A stretch of 64,000 nucleotides of DNA from Bradyrhizobium sp. CCGE-LA001 (GTDB taxonomy: Bacteria > Pseudomonadota > Alphaproteobacteria > Rhizobiales > Xanthobacteraceae), in the NCBI RefSeq assembly GCF_000296215.2, contig NZ_CP013949.1:2907501-2971500 (forward strand), written 5' to 3'. Shown here in pieces: positions 1-8,515 of this stretch. The notes under the pieces are model-generated. The model had not been told where the DNA came from and did no database searches. It worked only from the letters and a program-made list of their open reading frames with translations. The position numbers were made by a program, and so were the translations under genes. How positions within the stretch are numbered: position 1 is the stretch's first letter; each line of letters starts with the position of its first letter.

Positions 1-581
1 CAGATATCCCGGATATCCGGGCCTTGAATATCTGTAAAGCGGGCCTGGAGGGCCGCGATGATGTCCCTGGTGTCGTCGACCGACAGGGTGGTCTGGGTGA
101 TGTAGGCCACTGGCGTATCCGCCGGCAGCGTGAGGGCCTTAACCTCTTCAACGCTTTGAACAAGCAGCACTGGCCCCGGAACCTGGCCCATCGTGCCCTC
201 GACCTCGGGGTGACCGGCATGGCCGATCAGGATCAGGGTGCGCCCCTTGGTGATGTATCGCTTCCCCTGATTGTGAACTTTCGTGACCAAGGGGCAGGTG
301 GCGTTGAGCACCGGAAGGTCGCGCGCTGCAGCCTCTTCCTCGACGCTGCGGGCGACGCCATGGGCGCTGAAGACCGTCACCGACTTCGGCGGAACCTCGG
401 ACAATTCCTCGACGAAGATCGCACCCTTGTTCTTCAGGCTCTCGACCACGTATTTGTTGTGCACGATCTCATGGCGCACGTAGACGGGCGGGCCGTATTT
501 CTCCAGAGCCCGTTCCACGATCTCGATCGCACGCACCACGCCCGCGCAGAAGCCGCGCGGCTGCGCCAGATAAACTTCCAT
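1..581 (-). CDS. ispH: 4-hydroxy-3-methylbut-2-enyl diphosphate reductase (N-terminal part, cut by window edge)
   Basis: The minus strand encodes an IspH/LytB N-terminus beginning MEVYLAQPRGFCAGV. The protein is an iron-sulfur enzyme that makes IPP and DMAPP in the last step of the MEP pathway. The FCAGV cysteine (first cluster ligand), the HEIVHNKYVV segment and the second conserved cysteine in NATCPLVTKVH are all visible. About 193 codons are present; the C-terminal part with the third cluster cysteine lies beyond base 1. The ATG at 579-581 fits the family N-terminus. The gene diverges from hpnN, and IPP/DMAPP feeds squalene and so hopanoid synthesis, so the neighbourhood makes sense. Identity is confident; only the 3' part is missing. 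Confidence 0.95.
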   Translation of the reverse strand, partial: MEVYLAQPRGFCAGVVRAIEIVERALEKYGPPVYVRHEIVHNKYVVESLKNKGAIFVEELSEVPPKSVTVFSAHGVARSVEEEAAARDLPVLNATCPLVTKVHNQGKRYITKGRTLILIGHAGHPEVEGTMGQVPGPVLLVQSVEEVKALTLPADTPVAYITQTTLSVDDTRDIIAALQARFTDIQGPDIRDI

Positions 582-1042
582 TAGACGCCCATTACGCAAG
601 TTGCACCAATCCGCTTCAAAATCCCCCGGCAGCACCCCGACTGACCAATAAGGTGCAATATCCGCACCATTGGCCTCGCGCACGCGGTAGCTGCCCACCC
701 CCGTTTGGGACTCCGGCGCATGGAGGCGCAATACTTTGTGTCAAAAAATCGGCAACAAGGGAAGGTCGAATGAACCCTTGGTTCCCCGCCAGATCAATTG
801 TGCGGTACTATAGTATGTGAGGCTTGTGAGCAAGATGGCGACATTTGTGCTCACCCTTTCGTCACTTTCCCGCCTCAACTCCCCGGCTATACCGACCGCC
901 CGCATGAATTTGCCACGCTCTTCCACCGCTTAACTCGAACTTCTCGCGGTTAGAGCCACTGAAAACAGCAATAGGTTTCGCCCGGGAACTCCGATAAACA
1001 GCGGGCGTTTCCGGCAAGCTATTAACCGCAGAAAGAAAAGAA
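582..1042. other. Divergent intergenic region ispH / hpnN
   Basis: This 461-bp gap has no convincing gene; the small open frames in it lack family features and ribosome-binding sites. It holds an EcfG-type promoter match (985-1009) pointing to hpnN, a 10-bp perfect palindrome TACTATAGTA at 806-815, and an inverted repeat GTGAGCA/TGCTCAC at 826-832 and 848-854. I could not assign a regulator to the last two. Confidence 0.6.
985..1009 (+). promoter_or_regulatory. Putative EcfG (general stress response) promoter of hpnN
   Basis: GGAAC at 985-989 and CGTT at 1006-1009 are separated by exactly 16 bases. This is the -35/-10 signature of the alphaproteobacterial general stress sigma factor EcfG (GGAAC-N16/17-CGTT). 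The -10 element ends 33 bases before the hpnN GTG. EcfG control of a hopanoid gene (hpnP) has been reported in Rhodopseudomonas palustris, which makes the assignment plausible. It is a motif match only. Confidence 0.6.
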
Positions 1043-3631
1043 GTGCTGCAAAGCGTAGTCGTTGCCACCGTCAGGGCCTGCACCCGATTTGCCACCCTCG
1101 TCGTCATTCTCGGGCTCCTGCTCTCGGTGGGAGCCGGCTATTACGCTGCGCGCCACTTCGCCATCAACACCGACATCAATTCGCTGATTTCTCAAAATCT
1201 CGACTGGCGCAAGCGCGACCAGCAATTCGACAAGGCGTTCGATCAGAACGAAACGATCCTCGCCGTGGTCGAAGCCAGAACGCCGGAGATGGCGAGCGCA
1301 GCTGCCGACGCGCTCTACGCCAGGCTGAAGGACGACAAGACCAACTTCCTGTCGCTGCAGCAGCTCGGCAGTGGCGAGTTCTTCGAGAAGAACGGACTGT
1401 TGTTCCTGCCGACCGAGGAGGTCGGCAAGATCACCGGCCAGTTCGAAGCCGCGGCGCCTCTGATCGAGATCATGGCCGGCGATCCCTCGATCCGGGGCCT
1501 CACCGGCGCGCTTGAGACGGGTCTCGCCGGCGTCAAGCGTGGCCAGGTCAAGCTCGACAGCACCGAGCGGCCCTTCAACCTGATCGCGCAGACGGTCGAG
1601 ACCGTGCTCAACAAGGGCAATGCGAGCTTCTCCTGGCGCGAACTCGTCGGCGACGAGCCGCTGAAGGATTCGGACAAGCGCGCTTTCATCGAGTTCAAGC
1701 CGATCCTCGACTACAACGCCTTGGAGCCCGGCAAAGATGCTACCGACGCGATTCGGAAAGCGGCGGCCGAGCTCGACTTTGCGAACAAATATCAGGCGCG
1801 GGTGCGGCTGACCGGCCCGGTGCCGATCGCCAACGAGGAATACGCGACCGTCCAGGAAGGCGCCGTCGTCAATGGCGTCGGCACCGTCCTGGTCGTGCTG
1901 CTGATTCTGTGGCTGGCACTGCATTCGTCGAAGATCATCTTCGCCGTGTTCGTCAATCTCTTCGTGGGCCTTGCGATCACGACCGCGGCCGGCCTGATGA
2001 TGGTCGGCTCGCTCAATCTGCTGTCGATCGCGTTTGCCGTGCTGTTCGTCGGCCTCGGCGTCGATTTCGGCATCCAGTACAGCGTCCGCTATCGCTCCGA
2101 GCGCTACAAGCACGACGATCTCTCGGGCGCGCTGGTGCTGGCGGCCAAGCGCTCGGCGGTGCCGCTCTCGCTCGCAGCGATGGCAACGGCCGCAGGCTTC
2201 CTCTGCTTCATGCCGACCGACTACAAGGGCATCTCCGAGCTCGGTCAGATCGCCGGTGTCGGCATGCTGGTGGCCTTCCTCTCGTCGATCACCGTGCTGC
2301 CGGCGCTGCTGAAGCTGCTGAACCCGCCCGGCGAGATGGAGCCGGTCGGCTACGCCTTCCTGGCGCCTCTCGATCACTTCCTGGAGAAGCACCGCGTGCT
2401 GGTCGTGGGCGGCACGCTGCTGCTGTCGCTCGCCGGCCTGCCGCTGCTGTACTTCATGAAGTTCGACTTCAATCCGATGAATCTGCGCAACCCGCACGCC
2501 GAATCGATCGCGACCTTCCTCGACCTGCGCAAGGATCCCAACACCGGGGCCAATGCAATCAACGTGATGACGACGTCGGAGGAGCAGGCAAAGCAGGTCG
2601 AGGCGAAGCTCGAGAAGGTGCCCGAGGTGCTGCGCGTGATGTCGCTGGACAGCTTCGTGCCGCAGGACCAGCCGCCGAAGCTGAAGCTGCTCGCTCAGGG
2701 CGCCAAGGTGCTGAATCCCGCGCTCAACCCCGACCAGATCGACGAGGCGCCGTCGGATCAGGAAAACGTCGAGGCGCTGAAATCCTCGGTCGACAATCTG
2801 CGCCGGACTGCGGGCGATGCGAAAGGACCTGGTGCGACGGCCTCTCGCCGGCTCGCCGACGCGCTCGAAAAGCTCGCCAAGGGCGACGAGGCCACGCGCA
2901 ACAAGGCGCAGGATGTGTTCGTCACGCCGATGAAGATCGTGTTCAGCCAGCTCAGGAATGCAATGCAGGCCGGGCCGGTCACCCTGAACTCACTGCCGCC
3001 CGATCTCGTCAACGCCTGGAAGAGCAAGGACGGCATCATCCGCGTCGAGGCACTGCCGAAGGGCGATCCCAACGACAACGACACGCTGCGCAAGTTTGCC
3101 GCGGCGGTGCTTGCGGCCGAGCCGACCGCGATCGGCGGGCCGGTCTCGATCCTGAAATCGGGTGACACCGTGGTGAAGGCGTTCATCCACGCCGGCATCT
3201 ACGCGCTGCTGGTGATCGGCCTGTTGTTGTGGATTACGCTCCGCCGGTTCGTCGACGTGCTGATGACGCTGGTGCCGCTCCTGGTGGCCGGCGTGGTGAC
3301 GCTCGAGATCTGCGTGCTGATCGGCCTGCCGCTCAACTTCGCCAACATCGTCGCATTGCCGCTCCTGCTCGGCGTCGGCGTTGCCTTCAAGATCTATTAC
3401 GTCGTGGCTTGGCGCTCGGGCAGGACGAACTTGCTCCAGACCAGCCTGACACGGGCGATCTTCTTCAGCGCGCTGACGACGGCGACGGCGTTCGGCAGCC
3501 TGTGGCTCTCGAGCCATCCCGGCACGTCCAGCATGGGCAAGCTGCTCGCACTCTCGCTGGTGACGACGCTTGCCGCCGTGCTGCTGTTTCAGCCGGCCCT
3601 AATGGGCAAACCCCGCAATGTCAGGGAGTAG
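1043..3631 (+). CDS. hpnN: Hopanoid transporter HpnN, RND/MMPL family
   Basis: This 862-residue protein belongs to the RND/MMPL superfamily and matches HpnN, an inner-membrane RND-like protein implicated in moving hopanoids to the outer membrane. It has one N-terminal membrane helix (about residues 15-35), a large periplasmic domain, a bundle of helices around 280-430, a second periplasmic domain and a C-terminal bundle around 715-855. That is the usual duplicated MMPL layout. The FAINTDINSLIS segment after the first helix is typical of the family. Translation starts at a GTG behind a purine-rich GAAAGAAAAGAA tract. The end overlaps the convergent DUF2147 gene by 33 bp. The aminotransferase gene hpnO lies just downstream on the same strand. 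Confidence 0.93.
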   Translation: MLQSVVVATVRACTRFATLVVILGLLLSVGAGYYAARHFAINTDINSLISQNLDWRKRDQQFDKAFDQNETILAVVEARTPEMASAAADALYARLKDDKTNFLSLQQLGSGEFFEKNGLLFLPTEEVGKITGQFEAAAPLIEIMAGDPSIRGLTGALETGLAGVKRGQVKLDSTERPFNLIAQTVETVLNKGNASFSWRELVGDEPLKDSDKRAFIEFKPILDYNALEPGKDATDAIRKAAAELDFANKYQARVRLTGPVPIANEEYATVQEGAVVNGVGTVLVVLLILWLALHSSKIIFAVFVNLFVGLAITTAAGLMMVGSLNLLSIAFAVLFVGLGVDFGIQYSVRYRSERYKHDDLSGALVLAAKRSAVPLSLAAMATAAGFLCFMPTDYKGISELGQIAGVGMLVAFLSSITVLPALLKLLNPPGEMEPVGYAFLAPLDHFLEKHRVLVVGGTLLLSLAGLPLLYFMKFDFNPMNLRNPHAESIATFLDLRKDPNTGANAINVMTTSEEQAKQVEAKLEKVPEVLRVMSLDSFVPQDQPPKLKLLAQGAKVLNPALNPDQIDEAPSDQENVEALKSSVDNLRRTAGDAKGPGATASRRLADALEKLAKGDEATRNKAQDVFVTPMKIVFSQLRNAMQAGPVTLNSLPPDLVNAWKSKDGIIRVEALPKGDPNDNDTLRKFAAAVLAAEPTAIGGPVSILKSGDTVVKAFIHAGIYALLVIGLLLWITLRRFVDVLMTLVPLLVAGVVTLEICVLIGLPLNFANIVALPLLLGVGVAFKIYYVVAWRSGRTNLLQTSLTRAIFFSALTTATAFGSLWLSSHPGTSSMGKLLALSLVTTLAAVLLFQPALMGKPRNVRE

Positions 3632-4264
3632 GCAGATGTCGCCGACCGGATCGGCGGCGCCCTTCTGACCGGGCTTGGCCGCAACCTTCGGGGCGGCAGC
3701 AGGCCCAGGTACCGATCCAGCTGCCGATCCAGGTGCTGACCCAGCTGCGGGCGGCGTGGCGCCCGTCGCTCCCTGGGCTTTCGGCGCCGCGCCGGTCGAC
3801 TTTGGCGCGCCCTTGGCCATGGCATTGGCCGGGCTCAAAGGGATCGGCGGGGCAACCCGGGTCCAGGTCTCGCCGCCGCACAGGAACCCCATCACGCAGC
3901 CCTTGATTTCGAGCTGGTCGGCACCGGCCGGCGTGATCGTGGCGCTGTAGAGCTGGCCGTCCTTGGCGTTGTAGACCTGTCCTTCCCACTGATCGATGCC
4001 GGGCTTCTTCTTCATGTTGATCAGGGTCGGCATGCCCAGCGTCGGCCTGTTCTTTTTTGACACATCGGGATTGTTCTCGTCGCGGCCCCCGGGCTGCTTT
4101 TCCCAGGAAACGGCGCCCCACATGCTGCCATAGCATTGGGCGACACGGATGTTGGCAACGCCGTCGGCGACCCGCCAGTCGCCGGTCGGGTCCGCGGCGA
4201 GCGCGGGGGTCAGACAGGTGTAACCGCCAGCCAGTATAATTCCGGTGTAAAGGGCTAAACGCAT
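3599..4264 (-). CDS. Secreted DUF2147 family protein
   Basis: This 221-residue protein has a signal peptide (MRLALYTGIILAGG... ending about ALAA) and a DUF2147 domain of roughly 120 residues starting at DPTGDWRVADG. A long Ala/Pro/Gly-rich tail follows. The start is set by AAGGA six bases before the ATG at 4262-4264; an upstream in-frame ATG at 4288 lacks this. The function of DUF2147 is unknown; it is a small periplasmic beta-rich domain. The gene is antisense between hpnN and hpnO and overlaps the hpnN end tail to tail, so it is not in the hopanoid operon by orientation. A link to hopanoids would be inference from position only. Confidence 0.85.
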   Translation of the reverse strand: MRLALYTGIILAGGYTCLTPALAADPTGDWRVADGVANIRVAQCYGSMWGAVSWEKQPGGRDENNPDVSKKNRPTLGMPTLINMKKKPGIDQWEGQVYNAKDGQLYSATITPAGADQLEIKGCVMGFLCGGETWTRVAPPIPLSPANAMAKGAPKSTGAAPKAQGATGATPPAAGSAPGSAAGSVPGPAAAPKVAAKPGQKGAADPVGDICLLPDIAGFAH

Positions 4265-4405
4265 GAGTGTTCCTTGGCAGTGCAACATGGTTTAAAGCTC
4301 TGCTTGCGAAGATGGTCCGAAAAAGGGCAAAAGGCCGCACAGAGCGTTTTCGATAGCGGTCCGTTTTCAGTTGACGGGACGGCCCTCAAACGAAGTATGT
4401 AGCGG

Positions 4406-5797
4406 ATGCACAGTCCAAATCCAGACATGTCTCAGCTGTTCGCGGACCGTCAGGCCCAGCGCAGCGCCCTGCATAACCGATATCTGAATGAGCAGTTCGT
4501 TCGGGTTCTCAAGACCATCGGCTACGATGTCGGCTTCCAGAAGGGGCAGGGGCAGTATCTCTACGACCGCGAGGGCGCGCGCTACCTCGACCTGTTGTCC
4601 GGATTCGGCGTGTTCGCGATCGGGCGCAATCATCCAGTCATGCGCGAGGCGCTCAAGAGCGTGCTCGATGCCGACCTGCCCAACCTCGTCCAGTTCGACG
4701 TCTCGGTGCTCGCCGGTGTGCTGGCTGAGCGCCTCCTGAAATACGTTCCCTATCTCGACAAGGCGTTCTTCGCCAATTCCGGGGCGGAATGCGTCGAGGC
4801 CGCGATCAAATTCGCGCGCGCGGCGACCGGGCGTCCGGGCATCGTCTATTGCGCCCACGGCTATCACGGCCTGACCTATGGCGCGCTGTCGCTGACGGGT
4901 GATTCGAATTTCCGCACCGGTTTCGAGCCGCTGCTGCCGGGCTGCACCCCGATCCCGTTCAACGATCTGGCCGCGCTCGAAAAAGCGCTGGCCTCGCGCG
5001 AGGTCGCGGCCTTCGTCGTCGAGCCGATCCAGGGCAAGGGCGTCAACATGCCCACCGACGAGTTCCTGCCCGGCGCGGCCGCGCTCTGCAAGAAATACGG
5101 CACGCTGTTCGTGGCCGACGAGATCCAGACCGGCATGGGCCGCACAGGCCGCTTCCTCGCCGTCGAGCACTGGAACGTCGAGCCCGACATGGTGCTGCTG
5201 TCGAAGTCGCTGTCGGGTGGCCACGTGCCGGTCGGCGCGGTGCTGACGCGCAAGGCCATCTTCGACAAGATCTTCAACCAGATGGATCGTGCGGTGGTGC
5301 ACGGCTCCACCTTCTCCAAGAACGACCTCGCGATGGCTGCGGGCATTGCCACGCTCGACGTCATGGAGTCCGAGAAGCTGATCGAGTCCGCCGCCAAGCG
5401 CGGCGCCGAGCTCCGCCTCGCGCTGACGCGCATGGTGCCCGGCTACGAGCTGATGAAGGAAGTGCGCGGCAAGGGGCTGATGATCGGCGTAGAGTTCGGC
5501 CCGCCGAAATCGCTGCGGCTGCGTGCCTCCTGGAACGTGCTGGAAACCGCCAACAAGGGCCTGTTCTGCCAGCTCATCACTGTGCCGCTGTTCAAGGATC
5601 ACAAGATCCTCACGCAGGTCGCCGGTCACGGCAGCCACACCATCAAGCTGCTGCCGCCGCTCACGATCACCGAGGAAGACTGCAGCTGGATCGAGAAGGC
5701 GTTCGACGACGTCATCGCCGGCAGCCATAAGGTCCCCGGCGCGATCTGGTCGCTCGGCAAGACGCTGGTGGACAACGCGGTGCGGCGGTCGGCCTGA
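4406..5797 (+). CDS. hpnO: Hopanoid C-35 aminotransferase, class III, PLP-dependent
   Basis: This 463-residue class III aminotransferase is most likely HpnO, required for aminobacteriohopanetriol formation. Cofactor residues are readable: the PLP lysine K267 in LLSKSLSGGH, D238 in VADEIQTGMGRTGRF, and the NSGAE phosphate loop near 124-128. Length fits the family. It lies 774 bp after hpnN on the same strand with the antisense DUF2147 gene between, so it probably has its own promoter in the short gap at 4290-4405. The assignment to HpnO rather than a generic ornithine/acetylornithine-type enzyme rests on the hpnN neighbour and overall resemblance. Confidence 0.88.
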   Translation: MHSPNPDMSQLFADRQAQRSALHNRYLNEQFVRVLKTIGYDVGFQKGQGQYLYDREGARYLDLLSGFGVFAIGRNHPVMREALKSVLDADLPNLVQFDVSVLAGVLAERLLKYVPYLDKAFFANSGAECVEAAIKFARAATGRPGIVYCAHGYHGLTYGALSLTGDSNFRTGFEPLLPGCTPIPFNDLAALEKALASREVAAFVVEPIQGKGVNMPTDEFLPGAAALCKKYGTLFVADEIQTGMGRTGRFLAVEHWNVEPDMVLLSKSLSGGHVPVGAVLTRKAIFDKIFNQMDRAVVHGSTFSKNDLAMAAGIATLDVMESEKLIESAAKRGAELRLALTRMVPGYELMKEVRGKGLMIGVEFGPPKSLRLRASWNVLETANKGLFCQLITVPLFKDHKILTQVAGHGSHTIKLLPPLTITEEDCSWIEKAFDDVIAGSHKVPGAIWSLGKTLVDNAVRRSA

Positions 5798-5829
5798 AGC
5801 CGATTGCTTAGGCTGCCTCGTCCGCGGCC

Positions 5830-6708
5830 TTACCTGGCGAACTCACGTACGGCTTCCACCACGGCCGACGGCGCTTCCTGCGCGACACAGTGGCCGGCAT
5901 TCTCGAAAACCAGCGTGGTCACGCCCGGAATCAGCGAGACCGCGCGTCGCGCCATCTCCTTGTAGATCGGGTCCGACTTCGCCGCTGTCGTGACGCGCAC
6001 CGGACAGTCGAGCTTGGTGAGTGACGCAAACGGATTGCCGCGGGCATCGCCGACATAGACCTGCTCCATCACCTCATAGATCGGAAGCAGGATCGCGGCT
6101 TCGATCTCGGGTGTGCAGCAAAGCCGTACTCGTCCGCCGTCGAGTGGCGCGAAGCCGTGGCGTACGTACGCGCGTAGCGACGTCTCGGTCCAATCCGCGA
6201 ACGCCGGTGCTTCGCGGTAACGCGCGAGCACGGCGTCGGCGCTGTCGAATTCGGCTCGCCGGCGCAGCGTGCCCTGCACGCGGGCGAGTGATGCCTCGCT
6301 CAATCCGCCGGAGCGCGCCGCGCCAGGATCCATGGCCGTCGGCTCCATTAAGAACAGGCGCGTGAAGCATCCGGGCAGCATCTTTGCTGCAAGCAGCAGG
6401 TCGGTCGCGCCCGCGCTATGGCCGATGCCGTAGATGTCGCGAAGATCGAGCGCATCGACCACTTGGCAGACGTCGTCGGCGTAATCCAGGAAGTGATAGG
6501 CGCCGGGCTTATGGCTTGCACCATGACCGCGCCGGTCGAGGGCATAGACGGTGTAGGTCGATGCGAGCTCGCGCGCGACCTCGTCCCATACGTCGGCGAC
6601 GAAGCCGGTGCCGTGCACGAGCAGGGCAGGCGGCCTGCCGCTCGCGCCCCATTGCAGCATGGCGATCTCTGCGTCGACGGGGCCGATTGAAAAGCGCTGG
6701 ATGATCAT
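5830..6708 (-). CDS. Alpha/beta hydrolase
   Basis: This protein of about 292 residues has the alpha/beta hydrolase fold. LLVHGTGF is the oxyanion-hole HG motif, GHSAG is the nucleophile elbow with the catalytic serine, and NAGHCVAQEAP near the C-terminus carries the catalytic histidine. The substrate cannot be read from sequence. It follows the GMC oxidoreductase on the minus strand, essentially touching its stop, so the two are probably co-transcribed. The start is uncertain: the ATG at 6708 gives MIIQRFSIGP, while an ATG at 6732 overlaps the upstream gene by 11 bp and has GGAGG directly abutting it. Neither has a well-spaced ribosome-binding site. Confidence 0.85.
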   Translation of the reverse strand: MIIQRFSIGPVDAEIAMLQWGASGRPPALLVHGTGFVADVWDEVARELASTYTVYALDRRGHGASHKPGAYHFLDYADDVCQVVDALDLRDIYGIGHSAGATDLLLAAKMLPGCFTRLFLMEPTAMDPGAARSGGLSEASLARVQGTLRRRAEFDSADAVLARYREAPAFADWTETSLRAYVRHGFAPLDGGRVRLCCTPEIEAAILLPIYEVMEQVYVGDARGNPFASLTKLDCPVRVTTAAKSDPIYKEMARRAVSLIPGVTTLVFENAGHCVAQEAPSAVVEAVREFAR

Positions 6709-6721
6709 GTGAGGTAGGATG

Positions 6722-8341
6722 CTACTTCGCATCCTCCAAAATCATCGTGCTGCCCTTCTCCCCGATCATCGCCGTCGGTGTGTTCGTATTGCCCGAGGTG
6801 ATGGTGGGCATGATCGAGGCGTCGACGATGCGCAGGCCGTCGAGGCCGTAGAAGCGCAACCGCTCGTCCACCACCGCCATCGGATCGTTGGCCGCTCCCA
6901 TCTTCGCCGTGCCGACGGGATGGAAGATGGTGGTGCCGATGTCACCGGCGGCTTTTGCGAGCGAGGCGTCGTCATCGCCGACGGTCGGACCGGGGAGATA
7001 TTCGACGGGACGGTATTTTGCCAGCGCCTTCTGCTGCATCAGGCGTCGCGTGGTGCGGATGGCGTCGGCCCCGACTTGGCGGTCGTCGTCGGTCGACAGA
7101 TAGTTCGGCGCGATGATCGGCTTCTCGTCTGGCGTTGCCGAGCGCAGTCGAACGGTGCCGCGCGAGGTCGGCTGCAGATTGCAGGCGCTCACGGTGATGG
7201 CGGGGAAGCGGTGCAGTGGATCTCCGAACTTGTCGAGCGACAGCGGCTGCACGTGGAACTGGATGTTGGCCCGTGCGCGTGTCGCATCCGAGCGCGTGAA
7301 GATGCCGAGCTGTGACGGCGCCATAGTGAGAGGACCGCGGCGGCGAAAGGCATAGTCGAGGCCCATCAGGCCGCGGCGGAACAGGTTGTAATAGGTCTCG
7401 TTCAGCGTGCGTACGCCCTCGACCTTATAGATCGCGCGCTGCTGGAGATGGTCCTGGAGATTGCGGCCCACACCGGGCTTGTCCATCACGATATCGATGC
7501 CGAGGGGCGACAGCCAGTCGGCCGGGCCGATGCCGGAGCGATGCAGCACCTGCACCGAGCCGATCGAGCCGGCCGAGAGGATGACTTCGCGCTTTGCGCG
7601 CGCCTCGATGATCTCACCGTTCTGGATGAAGCGCACGCCGATTGCGCGGCCCTGCTCGATGATCAGGCGGTCGACCAGCACGTGCTTCTCGAGCCGCAGA
7701 TTGGGACGGTTCAGTGCCGGCTTGAGGAAGCCGCGTGCCGACGACCAGCGCCGGCCGCGCTTCTGGTTGACGTGGAAATAGCTGGTACCCTCGTTGTCGC
7801 CGGTGTTGAAATCCGGGATGCGCTTGATGCCCATCTCCTCGGCGGCGTCGCCGATGGCGTCGAGAATGGCCCAGGACAGCCGCGGCGCTTCGATGCGCCA
7901 GCCGCCCCCAGTGCCGTGATGCTCGCTGGCGCCGAGGAAGTGGTCTTCGAGCCGCTTGAACAGCGGCAGCACGTCGTCATAACCCCAGCCGGTCATGCCG
8001 AGCTGGCGCCAGTGATCGTAATCGGCAGCCTGTCCGCGCATCGAGATCATGGCGTTGATCGCCGAGCAGCCGCCAATCACCTTGCCGCGGGGATAGGCGA
8101 GCGCGCGGCCGTTCAGGCCCGGCTCGGGCTCGGTCTTGAACATCCAGTCGGAGCGCGGATTGCCGATCGCGAAGAGATAGCCGACGGGAATGTGGAACCA
8201 GATCCAATTGTCGTCGCCGCCGGCTTCGAGGACGAGGACGCGGTTGTTGCGATCGGCCGACAGCCGATTCGCGACGATGCAGCCCGCCGTACCGGCCCCG
8301 ACGACAATGTAGTCAAATTCACCTTCGAGCCGCCTTGGCAT
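6722..8341 (-). CDS. GMC family FAD-dependent oxidoreductase (choline dehydrogenase-like)
   Basis: This is a 539-residue flavoprotein of the glucose-methanol-choline family. The N-terminal FAD-binding motif is GAGTAG in YIVVGAGTAGCIVANRL. The second GMC signature region IGGCSAINAMISMRG is present. The C-terminal active site shows HPVGTAKMG (catalytic His) and NTNTPTAMIGEKGS. The usual role is oxidation of an alcohol to an aldehyde; choline, a glycol or an aromatic alcohol cannot be told apart here. The ATG at 8339-8341 is preferred because GGTGGAAGCAG precedes it; a TTG further upstream would add nine residues. It probably forms a two-gene unit with the downstream hydrolase. Confidence 0.9.
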   Translation of the reverse strand: MPRRLEGEFDYIVVGAGTAGCIVANRLSADRNNRVLVLEAGGDDNWIWFHIPVGYLFAIGNPRSDWMFKTEPEPGLNGRALAYPRGKVIGGCSAINAMISMRGQAADYDHWRQLGMTGWGYDDVLPLFKRLEDHFLGASEHHGTGGGWRIEAPRLSWAILDAIGDAAEEMGIKRIPDFNTGDNEGTSYFHVNQKRGRRWSSARGFLKPALNRPNLRLEKHVLVDRLIIEQGRAIGVRFIQNGEIIEARAKREVILSAGSIGSVQVLHRSGIGPADWLSPLGIDIVMDKPGVGRNLQDHLQQRAIYKVEGVRTLNETYYNLFRRGLMGLDYAFRRRGPLTMAPSQLGIFTRSDATRARANIQFHVQPLSLDKFGDPLHRFPAITVSACNLQPTSRGTVRLRSATPDEKPIIAPNYLSTDDDRQVGADAIRTTRRLMQQKALAKYRPVEYLPGPTVGDDDASLAKAAGDIGTTIFHPVGTAKMGAANDPMAVVDERLRFYGLDGLRIVDASIMPTITSGNTNTPTAMIGEKGSTMILEDAK

Positions 8342-8399
8342 TCTGCTTCCACCCGGATGGTCACTCAACGTTCCATCCTATTAGGCAGACGCAGCTGAT

Positions 8400-8418
8400 C
8401 GGGACAAGCCCGGCCATG
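8400..8418. repeat. Partial copy of a palindromic intergenic repeat
   Basis: The segment reads GGGACAAGCCCGGCCATG. It nearly matches the right arm of the complete repeat at 20142-20226 (GGGTCAAGCCCGGCCATGAC). The left arm is absent, so this looks like a half element or remnant. It lies between the divergent GMC oxidoreductase and M20 genes. Confidence 0.45.
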
Positions 8419-8515
8419 CCTGCGCGTCAGGGCTAGGTCCCGATCCCCAGCTGTTGGGTGGACCGGCGCTTGCATGGTAGACAGTCCTACATTCCAACGA
8501 AGCTCGAGATCTTCC

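Noticed and set aside
1022..2497. A 491-codon open frame antisense to hpnN
   Set aside because: hpnN is a clear family member; the antisense frame is Gln/Arg/His-rich shadow sequence.
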